A stretch of 35,313 nucleotides of DNA from assembly GCA_903921605.1 (NCBI GenBank), contig CAIXQV010000869.1, positions 1-35,313 of the forward strand. Reading direction: 5' to 3'. The position numbers were made by a program, and so were the translations under genes. The stretch comes from an uncultured Planctomycetaceae bacterium. GTDB taxonomy: Bacteria; Planctomycetota; Planctomycetia; Planctomycetales; Planctomycetaceae. Below, one piece after another: positions 24,432 to 32,883 of this stretch. Below the pieces are notes generated by a model. It did no database searches and was not told the DNA's origin. It saw only the letters and a program-made list of their open reading frames with translations. The first letter of the stretch is position 1; every line of letters begins with the position of its first letter.

Positions 24432-25781
24432 ATGTACGTCATCTATGCCCTGGCTGCCATCGGTGTCCTTGCCGGCATATTCGTGGTCCGAAAACTCCTG
24501 AAGCCTTCCAGCCAAAGGACGCTGAGTCCATTCCAGCAATCCCGCCCAAAGCCGGATCTTTCAGCTTCTGATAACAAAGAGGATCTGTTTTCATCTCGTG
24601 AAGTGCTCGCGCATCGATCAGGAGAACCGCAGGTCACGAAAACATTGATCAGCAGTGAGCCGCATGGAAATCTTATGCCGGAACGACAAACCGTTTCTGC
24701 ATCTACTTCCGTCAGCCTCAAGACACCACCAGAACCGAACGAGTGGTCGTCATCTTCTTCCACAATGCCCATGAATTCTGATGGAGGATTCAACCGGATT
24801 TCAACATGGAATGATCGACGACTCTTCAGTGACTTCAAAGGGATTCTGAGTGAAGGTGCTGATTCAATTCCACTTCCTGCGCCCGAAGACCTTCCGATCC
24901 GAGAAGATGCTTTCGTCTTTGGCTCCTTGACACCGTCGATCGCACAACTGCTTCCGGAAACAGATTCTCGGCGAGAGATGCAGCGCAAATCTCTCGTAGC
25001 TGCTGGGTATCATTCCCGAGCCTCATGGCTGAATCTCAGCGCAATCAGATTCGCACTCTCTTTCCTTTCCCTGGTGGTCGTGGGCATTTGGCTCATCATG
25101 GCCCCTCCGGCCATCGAAGCATGGCTGCTGGGCCTCCTGGTCATGGCCCCACTGTTTATGTGGGCGTTGCCGCCACTGATTGTGGCGTTCAAAGCATCTG
25201 AACGGAAAATTGATATCGAACGAGGGCTGCCTGACGTCCTCGACATGATGAATATGGGAGTCAGCCAGGGCCTGACCGTTCCTCAGTCGCTAAAAAGAAT
25301 CAGCCGCGAAATTGCAATCGCGCATCCAGCACTGGCGGAGGAGCTTCGGATTGTCGATCAGCAGGCGGAAGTGGGCAGTCTTCCTCAGGCACTGAGAAAC
25401 TTTGGCAATCGCATCGACTCGCCTGAGATTAACTCGTTCACGTCACTCCTGGTGCAATCGGAGTCCACCGGAACGAGTATTTCGAAGGCGTTGACGGAAT
25501 ACAGCGACAGCATTCGAGCCTCTCTGAAAGAAAGGGCCGACGCGAGAGCCAATGCGGCTTCGTTTCAACTGTTATTCCCTGTGGCTCTGTTCCTGATGCC
25601 GTCGGTTTTCTTGTTCCTGCTTGGACCGGCAATCGTTCAGATGTCAGACTTCTTCAACAACCAAGCCAATACGCTGCAGCAGGATCGCCAAGACGCAGTA
25701 CGAAGCCTCAATCAGCAACCGCAAATGGATCTGCGTCGCTTCGGAACCCCAGGTGGAGCATTCAGCGGCCCTGCCCAGTAA
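24432..25781 (+). CDS. tadC: Tad pilus inner-membrane protein TadC (type II secretion F family)
   Basis: A 449-residue protein starting at ATG 24432 with GAGGAG 8 nt upstream. An N-terminal helix (VIYALAAIGVLAGIFVV) is followed by a long Ser/Pro-rich low-complexity stretch (about 25-165), unusual compared with the roughly 300-residue TadC of proteobacteria. Two helices follow (about 200-255), then the T2SF domain with GLPDVLDMMNMGVSQGLTVPQSLKRIS, LAEELRIVDQQAEVGSLPQALRNF and FTSLLVQSESTGTSISKALTEYS, and a last helix pair. It pairs with TadB to form the platform for pilus assembly. It is the last gene of the locus on this strand; no tadD-like TPR gene follows. Confidence 0.9.
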   Translation: MYVIYALAAIGVLAGIFVVRKLLKPSSQRTLSPFQQSRPKPDLSASDNKEDLFSSREVLAHRSGEPQVTKTLISSEPHGNLMPERQTVSASTSVSLKTPPEPNEWSSSSSTMPMNSDGGFNRISTWNDRRLFSDFKGILSEGADSIPLPAPEDLPIREDAFVFGSLTPSIAQLLPETDSRREMQRKSLVAAGYHSRASWLNLSAIRFALSFLSLVVVGIWLIMAPPAIEAWLLGLLVMAPLFMWALPPLIVAFKASERKIDIERGLPDVLDMMNMGVSQGLTVPQSLKRISREIAIAHPALAEELRIVDQQAEVGSLPQALRNFGNRIDSPEINSFTSLLVQSESTGTSISKALTEYSDSIRASLKERADARANAASFQLLFPVALFLMPSVFLFLLGPAIVQMSDFFNNQANTLQQDRQDAVRSLNQQPQMDLRRFGTPGGAFSGPAQ

Positions 25782-25874
25782 GCCCAGGACAGAACAGGCG
25801 TACCACAAGTTCAGGGACAAAGTTGAACCGATACTCGAGTTTCGCGTAGTACGACGCGGAGGCAGCAGAACACA

Positions 25875-25907
25875 GCGTTGGGATCGACTTGTCATCGTTC
25901 CCAACGC
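25875..25907 (+). other. Hairpin after tadC, possible terminator without T tract
   Basis: A perfect 9-bp inverted repeat (GCGTTGGGA 25875-25883 with TCCCAACGC 25899-25907) with a 15-base loop, about 95 bp after tadC. No T run follows on either side, so termination is only possible, not shown. Confidence 0.35.
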
Positions 25908-25940
25908 AGATCATCTGGCAAACGCTGCATGTGCCGCGCG

Positions 25941-25974
25941 TAAAGAAAGCGAGACAAGCTTTGCCTGTCTCGCT
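25941..25974 (-). terminator. Likely intrinsic terminator of rplU
   Basis: On the minus strand a 9-bp perfect stem (25966-25974 with 25948-25956, AGCGAGACA/TGTCTCGCT) is followed by TTCTTTA. It is 36 bp after the rplU stop. The T tract is interrupted by C, so strength is moderate. Confidence 0.65.
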
Positions 25975-26010
25975 CAGATATTTTGCTCTCATTTCGAGAC
26001 CGCAATCAGC

Positions 26011-26355
26011 CTACTTTTCAGCAACAGCCAGCCCCGGAACCGTGATCGATGTCACCTTAACTCGAGTGTATTTCTGACGGTGCCCCGTGTGGCGACGTGA
26101 ATTCTTTCGCTTACGCAAACGCTGAATTTCGAGTTTTGGACCTTTCTCAGTGGCGATCACAACCTCAGCAACAACTGAGGCTCCTGAAATCGTAGGAGCG
26201 CCTACGACGCTCGCGCCACCACCATTGGCAAGCAGAACTCGATCAAATGTGATCGAAGATCCTGCCTCTACCTCTGTTCCACGAAAGTCCACAGAAAGGA
26301 AGCTGCCTTCCTGTACACGATGCTGACGATTACCGTCTTCAATCACAGCGAACAT
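26011..26355 (-). CDS. rplU: Ribosomal protein bL21
   Basis: A structural protein of the 50S subunit that binds 23S rRNA. The 114-residue product begins MFAVIEDGNRQHRVQEG, the family start, and carries the basic C-terminal signature RLRKRKNSRRHTGHRQKYTR. ATG 26355 has GAGGAC about 8 nt upstream. The tail after the signature (VKVTSITVPGLAVAEK) is some ten residues longer than in E. coli L21. In most bacteria rpmA (L27) and often obg follow rplU directly; here a terminator and the convergent tadC follow instead, so rplU stands alone. Confidence 0.95.
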   Translation of the reverse strand: MFAVIEDGNRQHRVQEGSFLSVDFRGTEVEAGSSITFDRVLLANGGGASVVGAPTISGASVVAEVVIATEKGPKLEIQRLRKRKNSRRHTGHRQKYTRVKVTSITVPGLAVAEK

Positions 26356-26863
26356 CTGAAAACCGTCCTCAACCAACTGCTGCCAACAGGAAATCGCCAG
26401 ACTATACTCAGCCCGGAAAATGAACGCCTGATCACTAATTCACAGTGCCGTCCAAAATGAATCGCGGAGTGTAGCGTTCAAGTTCGGAATGTTCGAGTCG
26501 GAAATGCAGCAAGTTTCGGACTTGGGAGCAGGAATTTCAGGTTGAATCCCCACGGGAATGCCCAAATGGGCGAACATCTGCGGTCTGCCAAAGGAATTTC
26601 TCGTTAATCAGCGGTCAGTAGTTTCATGCTCCTGCACGGTAATTTCATGCTCCTGCACGGTAATCTGAGCCATTTGACTGATTGCCAACTTGGCGAAATG
26701 CCCCGCACGTTTGGCATTCCTGATCTGACAGAACTGCTCTCGATGGCCTCTCAAGAGCACCGTATCGTAAATGGTAACTGGAAGTTGGGCGCTATCCTGC
26801 CATGATCTCGGCCAATCCGAAATCGTGCGACTATTTCCCGCATCAAGCAAGAGGCAGACTGAA
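26356..26863. other. Divergent intergenic region between rplU (-) and the gamma-glutamyltransferase gene (+)
   Basis: No gene is supported. For rplU a -10-like TATAGT lies on the minus strand at 26401-26406, about 46 nt before the start, with only a poor -35. Bases 26622-26663 hold a perfect 21-bp tandem repeat. A 100-codon minus-strand frame (26608-26910) overlaps the start of the next gene and reads the repeat as ITVQEHE twice, but it has no recognisable family and is judged spurious. Confidence 0.4.
26622..26663. repeat. Perfect 21-bp tandem repeat, two units
   Basis: The unit beginning TTTCATGCTCCTGCACGGTA occurs at 26622-26642 and again at 26643-26663 without a mismatch. It lies about 200 bp upstream of the gamma-glutamyltransferase start. 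Two identical units suggest a recent duplication; a regulator-binding role is possible but unsupported. Confidence 0.9.
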
Positions 26864-28534
26864 ATGGAACTTGCATCCCGATTCCTCATGGCCCTGGCGT
26901 TGGCCCTCACAAGTCAACTTGGCCCGATATCAGCTCAGGAGATATCATGGAATGCCTCGGGCAGAAACGGAGCCGTCGCTGCTGGGCATCCTGATTCAGT
27001 CGCGGCAGGAATTTCAATTCTTGACAAGGGCGGACGAGCGGCCGATGCAGCCGCAGCAACGATCCTGGCTTTGGCGGTCACTGACTATGGATCTTTCGCA
27101 ATTGGCGGCGAAGTGCCAGTCATTGTTTATGACGCAGAGTCACAGCAGGTCAAAACGCTAAGCGGCGTTGGCGGTGCACCACTGGATCCCGCAGCCATCG
27201 ACTGGTTCTACAAGAACGGCATTCCGTGGAAGGGCAGCATGAAGGCTGCTCCAGTGCCGGGAGTCATTGACCTCGTCGTAACACTTCTGAAACTTCACGG
27301 GACAATCTCGTTCGAACAGGCAGTCACTCCGACACTGGCTCTACTGGATCGCGGTAAGGAGCCATGGCATCCCAACCTGGCGGTCACACTTCGAAAACTT
27401 GTGGAGGCAGAACAATCAGCCTCGGGAAATCGAGAACAAAAACTGTCCGCTGCACGCGATCGATTCTACATCGGCGACGTGGCTGATGAACTGGAGGCAT
27501 GGTATATCGCGACCGGAGCATTCCTTCGCAAAGCCGACCTGGCGGCCCAGAAAACCCTCGTGGAGGATCCCGTATTCGTAACCTATCGAGGCTACACGAT
27601 CTACAAATGCGGTCCATGGACTCAGGGACCTGTGCTTTGCCAAAACCTGAGACTGCTCGAAGGCTTTCCGCTGAAATCAATGGGGCATCTGTCTGCCGAT
27701 TACATTCACTCGATTACTGAAGCCATGAAACTGGGTTACGCAGACCGCGACGAATACTACACCGATCCAAATTTTGGAAAGGTCCCCATGAATCAGTTGC
27801 TGTCTGATGAATACACTGAACTGCGACGACCATTAATTGATATGCAGCATGCATCGATGGATCGCCGACCGGGTGATCCATTCAATCTGAAAGCACTCCG
27901 ACCCGAGGTACCCGCAAGTAACGAAACGAACAAAATCCCAAAGCAGGACACAACAACCTGCGTCGTCGCTGACCGTTGGGGCAACGTGATCGCAGCAACG
28001 CCAAGTTGTAACATGCTTACTAACACTCCAGGGCCATCCGGAGTCAACACTGGCAATCGGGTCCGTAGTATGAATACGTCTCCCGATCATCCCAATCGTG
28101 TGATGGCGGGGAAACGGCCCCGAATCACCCTGACCCCAACACTCGTTTTAAAGGATGGCAAACCCGTGATGGCCATCAGCGTGGCCGGGGGCGACGTGCA
28201 GGATCAGACGACACTGAATGTTCTGCTCAACGCGATTGACTTTGGCATGACCCCCAAGGATGCTGTCACAGCTCCTCGCTTTCATACCAACCATCATCAG
28301 GACTCCTTCAATCCAGACCCTGACCGCAACGCAGCATTTGTCGGACGAGGAGAATTAAAGGTTAACGAAGAAATTACCGAGCCAATTCGAAATGACCTGG
28401 CAAAGCGAGGCCACCTGGTTGGACTTGTCCCGTCGCCAATCGCTCATCCGGTCATGATTTTCATCGACGATTCCGGCCTGATGCATGCCGCCGGGGACCC
28501 GAAGGCAAAACGGCACGCTGCTGCGATCCCATAG
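26864..28534 (+). CDS. ggt: Exported gamma-glutamyltransferase family protein
   Basis: A 556-residue proenzyme with signal peptide (MELASRFLMALALALTSQLG, cut near ISAQE). ATG 26864 has GAGG 9 nt upstream. N-terminal part: GAVAAGHPDSVAAGISILDKGG, AADAAAATILALAVTD and FAIGGEVPVIVYD. The autoprocessing site is KQDTTTCVVADRWGN, with Thr363 as the expected new N-terminus and nucleophile of the small subunit. GPSGVNTGNRVRSM and a PRITLTPTLV segment followed by AGGDVQDQTTL correspond to substrate and oxyanion regions. Family members cleave gamma-glutamyl bonds (glutathione) or related acyl bonds such as cephalosporin. DTTT instead of the usual DTTH and the altered loop (SCNMLTNTPGPSG) make a non-glutathione substrate possible. 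Periplasmic or secreted. Confidence 0.85.
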   Translation: MELASRFLMALALALTSQLGPISAQEISWNASGRNGAVAAGHPDSVAAGISILDKGGRAADAAAATILALAVTDYGSFAIGGEVPVIVYDAESQQVKTLSGVGGAPLDPAAIDWFYKNGIPWKGSMKAAPVPGVIDLVVTLLKLHGTISFEQAVTPTLALLDRGKEPWHPNLAVTLRKLVEAEQSASGNREQKLSAARDRFYIGDVADELEAWYIATGAFLRKADLAAQKTLVEDPVFVTYRGYTIYKCGPWTQGPVLCQNLRLLEGFPLKSMGHLSADYIHSITEAMKLGYADRDEYYTDPNFGKVPMNQLLSDEYTELRRPLIDMQHASMDRRPGDPFNLKALRPEVPASNETNKIPKQDTTTCVVADRWGNVIAATPSCNMLTNTPGPSGVNTGNRVRSMNTSPDHPNRVMAGKRPRITLTPTLVLKDGKPVMAISVAGGDVQDQTTLNVLLNAIDFGMTPKDAVTAPRFHTNHHQDSFNPDPDRNAAFVGRGELKVNEEITEPIRNDLAKRGHLVGLVPSPIAHPVMIFIDDSGLMHAAGDPKAKRHAAAIP

Positions 28535-28748
28535 GGGCCTTGAAAACGCTGGATCACTGGCATCGAGAAGCACTGAGCATTCCAGCGAAACACCGCTTCA
28601 TTCATCCACGCTGTCAATTTGGGATAGGACTCTGTAACACCAGAGCTTGTGAGGATAAAAACGGCGAGTGGCAAATCGATCGCAACTCATCGCTTAAGCT
28701 CCATAGACATCGCACATCCTGTCGGTGCCTGTTTGCAGAAGCACTCAA

Positions 28749-30995
28749 GTGACTCAACCGCCCACCTCAGAAATTCGACGACTTGCAGCACGACTGAAGG
28801 ATTGTCTTGATCCTGACGAGGTGCTGCAGTTCCTCAATTCCGGCTGCCAGCCGGTGCAGGAACTGGCGTTGGCACGACTAAAGACAATGCAGGCTGAGCG
28901 GGACGTTTCACTGTCGTTACAATCCGCTCTTCAGAATGCCGACAGCAATGCCGGAGTGATTAATGCATTGGCCATGCTTCAAACGGAAACGTGGGTGGGT
29001 GAATGCGACCAGAAGACACTATTGAATAATGTCATCCGGAGCAGGCGACCGGAAGTTCAGTCCGCAGTCGCAAGACTTATTTGCAGGCAGCTTCCCGAAC
29101 ACCTCGGCATACTGCTCGAATCGCTCAGTATGCCTGCTGCTCGAGTGTTGTGCTTTCATGCTGCACGAGGGGAACTCACAAGCGACACAACAGCGATTAT
29201 CGTTCGATGGATGACCAGGCGACATGATGTCAGATTCTTTTCTCCGGTACTGGGATTGGCACTAACACCTCGATGGCTGGCTGCATTCTCTAACGTTGAT
29301 CCTGTTCTGGCCAACGACCTGGCTGTGACTTTTGGCTTCGTCGAACATGGAACAACAGCCTGGCCTCAGGAGTTTTTGTCGCAAGGTATCTGCTTCGTCA
29401 ACAGCGCGACGCTGGCTCTTCCGCTGGAAGAGTTGCAACAGGATATTGCGGCCATCCAGCGACATCTGATGAGATGCTCCGGAATTCTCATTGCGAATGC
29501 TCCATCGCAACTGACTAACGGCCTGGCCATTGACGAAATGGATCTGCAGCAACCACTCCATCAGGCCTGCTTCTTTGCAGCCGTCAGAGAAAGCGAACGC
29601 AACGAATTGGCGAATCGTCCCCTGACCAGTGCCTTCCAATTTCAGGCATTTCAGGACGAAGCTTGTGATCAGGTTCGGTTTCTACATCTGCCGACACGAT
29701 TGCTGAAGTCCCTGTTGGTTGCTGAACCACAGAGTTTGGCTGCACAACTTTCTGTACCATCAGCATTAGTGTCGAGATTCCTTTTCGAGTATGCCATGGT
29801 TCAGATGCATCCGAACCCACAACGAACCGAATCCATGCTCTATCTCAGAGCCCGATGGGCCGCCTTACAGCTGACCAGCTATCGTGATCTTGAAACACTT
29901 CACCCGATTAAAACTCAAAACGGAAACTGGCGATTTTCTGAGGCTATTTCTATCGTTCTCAAGACCGATGAGGGTGAAGCATCGTTGGTAGGTCTTCGAA
30001 CGAAGCTCAGCGGTCTCTCGGCGGCCAGCACAAAGGTCGTATCACCATGTGCGGCCGCATGTCTCCGGCTGTTGAAGTTGTTTAAACACACCAAATTCGA
30101 TGAGTTTTCCGCAGATTTGGAGATGCGGGAGCGGAGCTGGGCGAGTGCCTTGGTGCCTTTGGGGATGGAAATACAAATCCCGCACGTGTGCGACACAAAA
30201 CATATCGGATGGAAAGAACTATTTCGAAGCATCGGGATTCCGTCGCCACGACGACCAGAGTGTGGCCGAATGCTGGAACTTTCGCTTCCACCATCAGCGA
30301 CATGGCATGCCTGCTGCCACCTCCTTGAGCTGATCGCTGAACAACAGATCGTTCAAGAAGAACAGGACCTGGCAATTCACCTTTCATTGCAGGGTGATCA
30401 CGGTCAAATTGTCTCGGATCTGTGCTTCACTCAGATCTTTCTGAATACAAGTGCTTTTCGATTTCAACGCCCGGCGTCACGCATGCGACATGTGATGAGT
30501 AAAGGACTCATTCACCGAAACGTCGACGTCGTTCAGTGCGGGTGGGCTGCGACTGCAACCTGTCGGACTGAGTTGCGAGTTATCATTGCGGGTGTTTTCA
30601 AATCCGAGCATGGATATCATATTGATCCTGAGGCATTGGCGTGCATCAGACAAATCCACCTGATCTCTTCTGCAGCCGCTTCATCGTCATCAGATCTCCG
30701 GAAAATTGCAGCAGACTACTCCGTGACTCTGCGAAAAATTGTCTCCTCGTTTCCGCCGAGTTTGCAGAATCTGCTGGACGCAAATTTCTACGAATCCACC
30801 GGCGACTATCGAGCAGTCGAATTACTGAGTTCACTGAAGATCCTCCAACTGCGTGAGGAAACAAGAGACCTGGCTCAAGAACAAAAGGCCGCACTTCGAC
30901 AGCAATTGCTGACACTCAGACAGGACAATGCTGATCGAATTGAGGCGATGTTAAACACAACGACCGTGCCACCGGATCACCATGTCGGCTCTTGA
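28749..30995 (+). CDS. Protein of unknown function, 748 residues, HEAT-like N-terminal part
   Basis: I do not recognise this protein. The start is uncertain: GTG 28749 (748 residues) or GTG 28725 (756 residues); neither has a good ribosome binding site. There is no signal peptide and no clear membrane helix, so it should be cytosolic. Residues about 8-165 are short Leu/Ala-rich helix pairs (LAARLKDCL, VQELALARLKTM, VQSAVARLICRQL) suggestive of HEAT/armadillo-like repeats. The middle and C-terminal parts are helical with no catalytic motif seen; several Cys and His are scattered without a metal-site pattern. The C-terminal 40 residues (LREETRDLAQEQKAALRQQL) are likely coiled coil. It follows ggt by 214 bp and its end overlaps, by 19 bp, the cut-off tail of the AraC gene on the other strand. 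Codon pattern and length indicate a real gene. Confidence 0.7.
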   Translation: MTQPPTSEIRRLAARLKDCLDPDEVLQFLNSGCQPVQELALARLKTMQAERDVSLSLQSALQNADSNAGVINALAMLQTETWVGECDQKTLLNNVIRSRRPEVQSAVARLICRQLPEHLGILLESLSMPAARVLCFHAARGELTSDTTAIIVRWMTRRHDVRFFSPVLGLALTPRWLAAFSNVDPVLANDLAVTFGFVEHGTTAWPQEFLSQGICFVNSATLALPLEELQQDIAAIQRHLMRCSGILIANAPSQLTNGLAIDEMDLQQPLHQACFFAAVRESERNELANRPLTSAFQFQAFQDEACDQVRFLHLPTRLLKSLLVAEPQSLAAQLSVPSALVSRFLFEYAMVQMHPNPQRTESMLYLRARWAALQLTSYRDLETLHPIKTQNGNWRFSEAISIVLKTDEGEASLVGLRTKLSGLSAASTKVVSPCAAACLRLLKLFKHTKFDEFSADLEMRERSWASALVPLGMEIQIPHVCDTKHIGWKELFRSIGIPSPRRPECGRMLELSLPPSATWHACCHLLELIAEQQIVQEEQDLAIHLSLQGDHGQIVSDLCFTQIFLNTSAFRFQRPASRMRHVMSKGLIHRNVDVVQCGWAATATCRTELRVIIAGVFKSEHGYHIDPEALACIRQIHLISSAAASSSSDLRKIAADYSVTLRKIVSSFPPSLQNLLDANFYESTGDYRAVELLSSLKILQLREETRDLAQEQKAALRQQLLTLRQDNADRIEAMLNTTTVPPDHHVGS

Positions 30996-31093
30996 CGATA
31001 AAAGCTGGGACTGTGCCCGTGAAATCGTTTGAATGCTGATGAAAAAACAAATGCGTCGGAGTATCCAACTTCCCTAGCTATGACTTTGAGCGG
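30977..31093 (-). pseudogene. Cut-off second helix-turn-helix of the AraC-type gene
   Basis: In frame directly after the TAA at 31094-31096, 38 sense codons run to TGA at 30977-30979. They read PLKVIAREVGYSDAFVF, then AFKRFHGHSPSFYR, which is the canonical second HTH and C-terminus of an AraC domain. The frame is intact apart from the single stop. This segment would be translated only by read-through or if the TAA is a sequence error. Confidence 0.8.
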
Positions 31094-31906
31094 TTAGTCT
31101 GACTGCTGAAGTAATCGTCGAGCCTGAGACATTCGGATTTCAACTACCATTTGCTGGGGAGTTGAATCGAAGTAGCGTCGAACCAGCCGCTGGAGAGTCG
31201 CCGGAGAAACTCCCAGCCGCTGACTGATGACTCTCTGTGACCAATCCTGTCCGGGAGATTGCTCAACATCCTTCCATACCTCTTGCAGGAGATTCTCAAG
31301 CGGATCCCTGTCGGACTCGACTGGGCTCAGAATCTGCCGCAAGTACTCCGCAACCAACTCACCAAACAAATTTGCAGCACGAATTGAGGGCGTCATCGGT
31401 CTCGGTTCGCCGGTCACCCAACCTGATTCCGTCAGAACAGACTGACTGCGAGCATATCCTGTTTCCGAAAGCAGTCCTTCAAATGCATGATTTAGCTGCG
31501 TCGCAAAGGATGGTCGGATCAGTCGCGGCAAACTTCGATCCAGATGCTGCCATCGCTTCAGCCCGTTGATGTAAAACCACAGAAACGACCACGATTGCTC
31601 CACAGTTCCAAGCATCAGGGGAACGCCAACCGGCGATAGCAACAAGTCACCGCTGACCGGACGGAACTCAACTCCGGGAGACTGATAAAAGCCGTCGCCA
31701 TCCAGAGTCAGCAGAACCAGATGACAGGAAGGATCTCGATATCCGACTCGGTAATTCAGCCCAAAAGTACCGACACCAGAAAGTCTCACGCCCGTCTTTA
31801 ACAACGGCCCGGCAGCCTCCTGTTCCAGCTGCAGGAATCGCTGACGAGTATCTGCCGGAACACAGATTACATTGCGATATCCCGTCTGTACTGAAGGTTC
31901 TGCCAT
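31094..31906 (-). CDS. AraC-family transcriptional regulator, truncated by an in-frame stop
   Basis: From ATG 31906 the product is 270 residues; a TTG at 31945 would add 13. The N-terminal part (about 35-130) resembles an AraC cupin sensor: FGLNYRVGYRDPSCHLVLLT, FRPVSGDLLLSPVGVPL and WSFLWFYINGL. The DNA-binding domain begins near 220 with the first HTH (WSQRVISQRLGVSPATLQRLVRRYF) and the linker helix (MSQARRLLQQSD), then stops at TAA 31094-31096. The second HTH is readable in frame just after the stop (separate entry), so this is an interrupted gene. The shortened form should bind DNA poorly, if at all. It is divergent from the PhyH-family gene with about 146 bp between starts and would be its natural regulator. 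Confidence 0.8.
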   Translation of the reverse strand: MAEPSVQTGYRNVICVPADTRQRFLQLEQEAAGPLLKTGVRLSGVGTFGLNYRVGYRDPSCHLVLLTLDGDGFYQSPGVEFRPVSGDLLLSPVGVPLMLGTVEQSWSFLWFYINGLKRWQHLDRSLPRLIRPSFATQLNHAFEGLLSETGYARSQSVLTESGWVTGEPRPMTPSIRAANLFGELVAEYLRQILSPVESDRDPLENLLQEVWKDVEQSPGQDWSQRVISQRLGVSPATLQRLVRRYFDSTPQQMVVEIRMSQARRLLQQSD

Positions 31907-32052
31907 GAATCTGCCGACCCAAATTGATGAGAAATAACATGCCAATGATGTCGGTCACTATTCCACCGAGAAAGGAACTCCGTGAGAATACCGCCGTTCT
32001 GCATTCCGACCTTTTCCCATTATTTTTCCCACTTTTCACGCAGCAAACGACC

Positions 32053-32883
32053 ATGAGCAAAGTTGATGAGATTCCGAATCCGTCGCCGTCCCAACTGGCC
32101 GCACTACCAAGGAAGATGACGTTCTTTCCATCGGTGAACGCCAATCCAAAGATCCTGAAATCTGAGCAGATCAAGCAATACAACGAGCAGGGTTATCTCA
32201 TGCCGTTCAACGGTCTTGATCAGGAAGAAGCTCGCGAGCTTCGTGCGTTCTTCGACGGGGTTTTGGCCGCCTATATTGAACTCGGCAAATCCAGCTACTC
32301 CATCAGCACGGCACACATGCGGTTCGCGCGGATTTATCAATTGGTTCAGCACCCACGAATCGTTGATGCCGTCGCTGACTTGCTGGGCCCCAACGTTGTC
32401 TGCTGGGGATCCCATTTCTTCTGCAAAATGCCGCGCGACGGAAAACGCGTTCCTTGGCATCAGGACAGTACTTATTGGCCGCTAAGCCCCACCAAAACTG
32501 TCACCGTGTGGCTGGCGATCGATGATGCAGATCCGGAAAACGCCAATATGAAGTTCATTCCGCGATCACATCTGCATGGCCTGATAGATTACGACGAAAC
32601 TCAGGACGCGAACACCGTACTGGATCTCGCGGTTCGAAATCCACATTCGTACGGAGATGGCGAAGTCAACGATCAACTCAAAGCCGGCCATTTCTCAATG
32701 CACTCAGACCTTCTGCTGCATGGCTCTGAAGCCAATGAATCGAATCGACGGCGTTGCGGTCTCACTATCCGTTATGCTGCTGCTGATGTGACAACGTGGT
32801 ACGACTGGCACAAAAAGGGCTTCGTCGTCCGAGGAGAAAACGTGGGCGGGCACTGGGCCAATCCGGAGATGCCTAATCATTAG
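32053..32883 (+). CDS. Phytanoyl-CoA dioxygenase (PhyH) family protein
   Basis: A non-haem Fe(II)/2-oxoglutarate-dependent oxygenase-like protein of 276 residues from ATG 32053. The frame is open to 31924, but the extra N-terminus has no family similarity and would run into the AraC promoter region. The metal site is visible as HxD in VPWHQDSTYW and the distal His in MHSDLLLHGSEAN, followed by RRRCGLTIRY whose Arg would bind 2-oxoglutarate. Typical flanks: KQYNEQGYLMPFNGL at the start and TVWLAIDDADPENANMKFIPRSH in the core. The substrate is unknown; relatives hydroxylate lipids, antibiotics and small metabolites. No signal peptide, so cytosolic. Its stop overlaps the stop of the converging DUF1501 gene by 4 bp. 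Confidence 0.88.
   Translation: MSKVDEIPNPSPSQLAALPRKMTFFPSVNANPKILKSEQIKQYNEQGYLMPFNGLDQEEARELRAFFDGVLAAYIELGKSSYSISTAHMRFARIYQLVQHPRIVDAVADLLGPNVVCWGSHFFCKMPRDGKRVPWHQDSTYWPLSPTKTVTVWLAIDDADPENANMKFIPRSHLHGLIDYDETQDANTVLDLAVRNPHSYGDGEVNDQLKAGHFSMHSDLLLHGSEANESNRRRCGLTIRYAAADVTTWYDWHKKGFVVRGENVGGHWANPEMPNH

Noticed and set aside
26608..26910. 100-codon minus-strand frame reading the tandem repeat as ITVQEHE twice
   Set aside because: It overlaps the start and signal peptide of the gamma-glutamyltransferase, has no recognised motif, and the repeat is equally explained as intergenic DNA.
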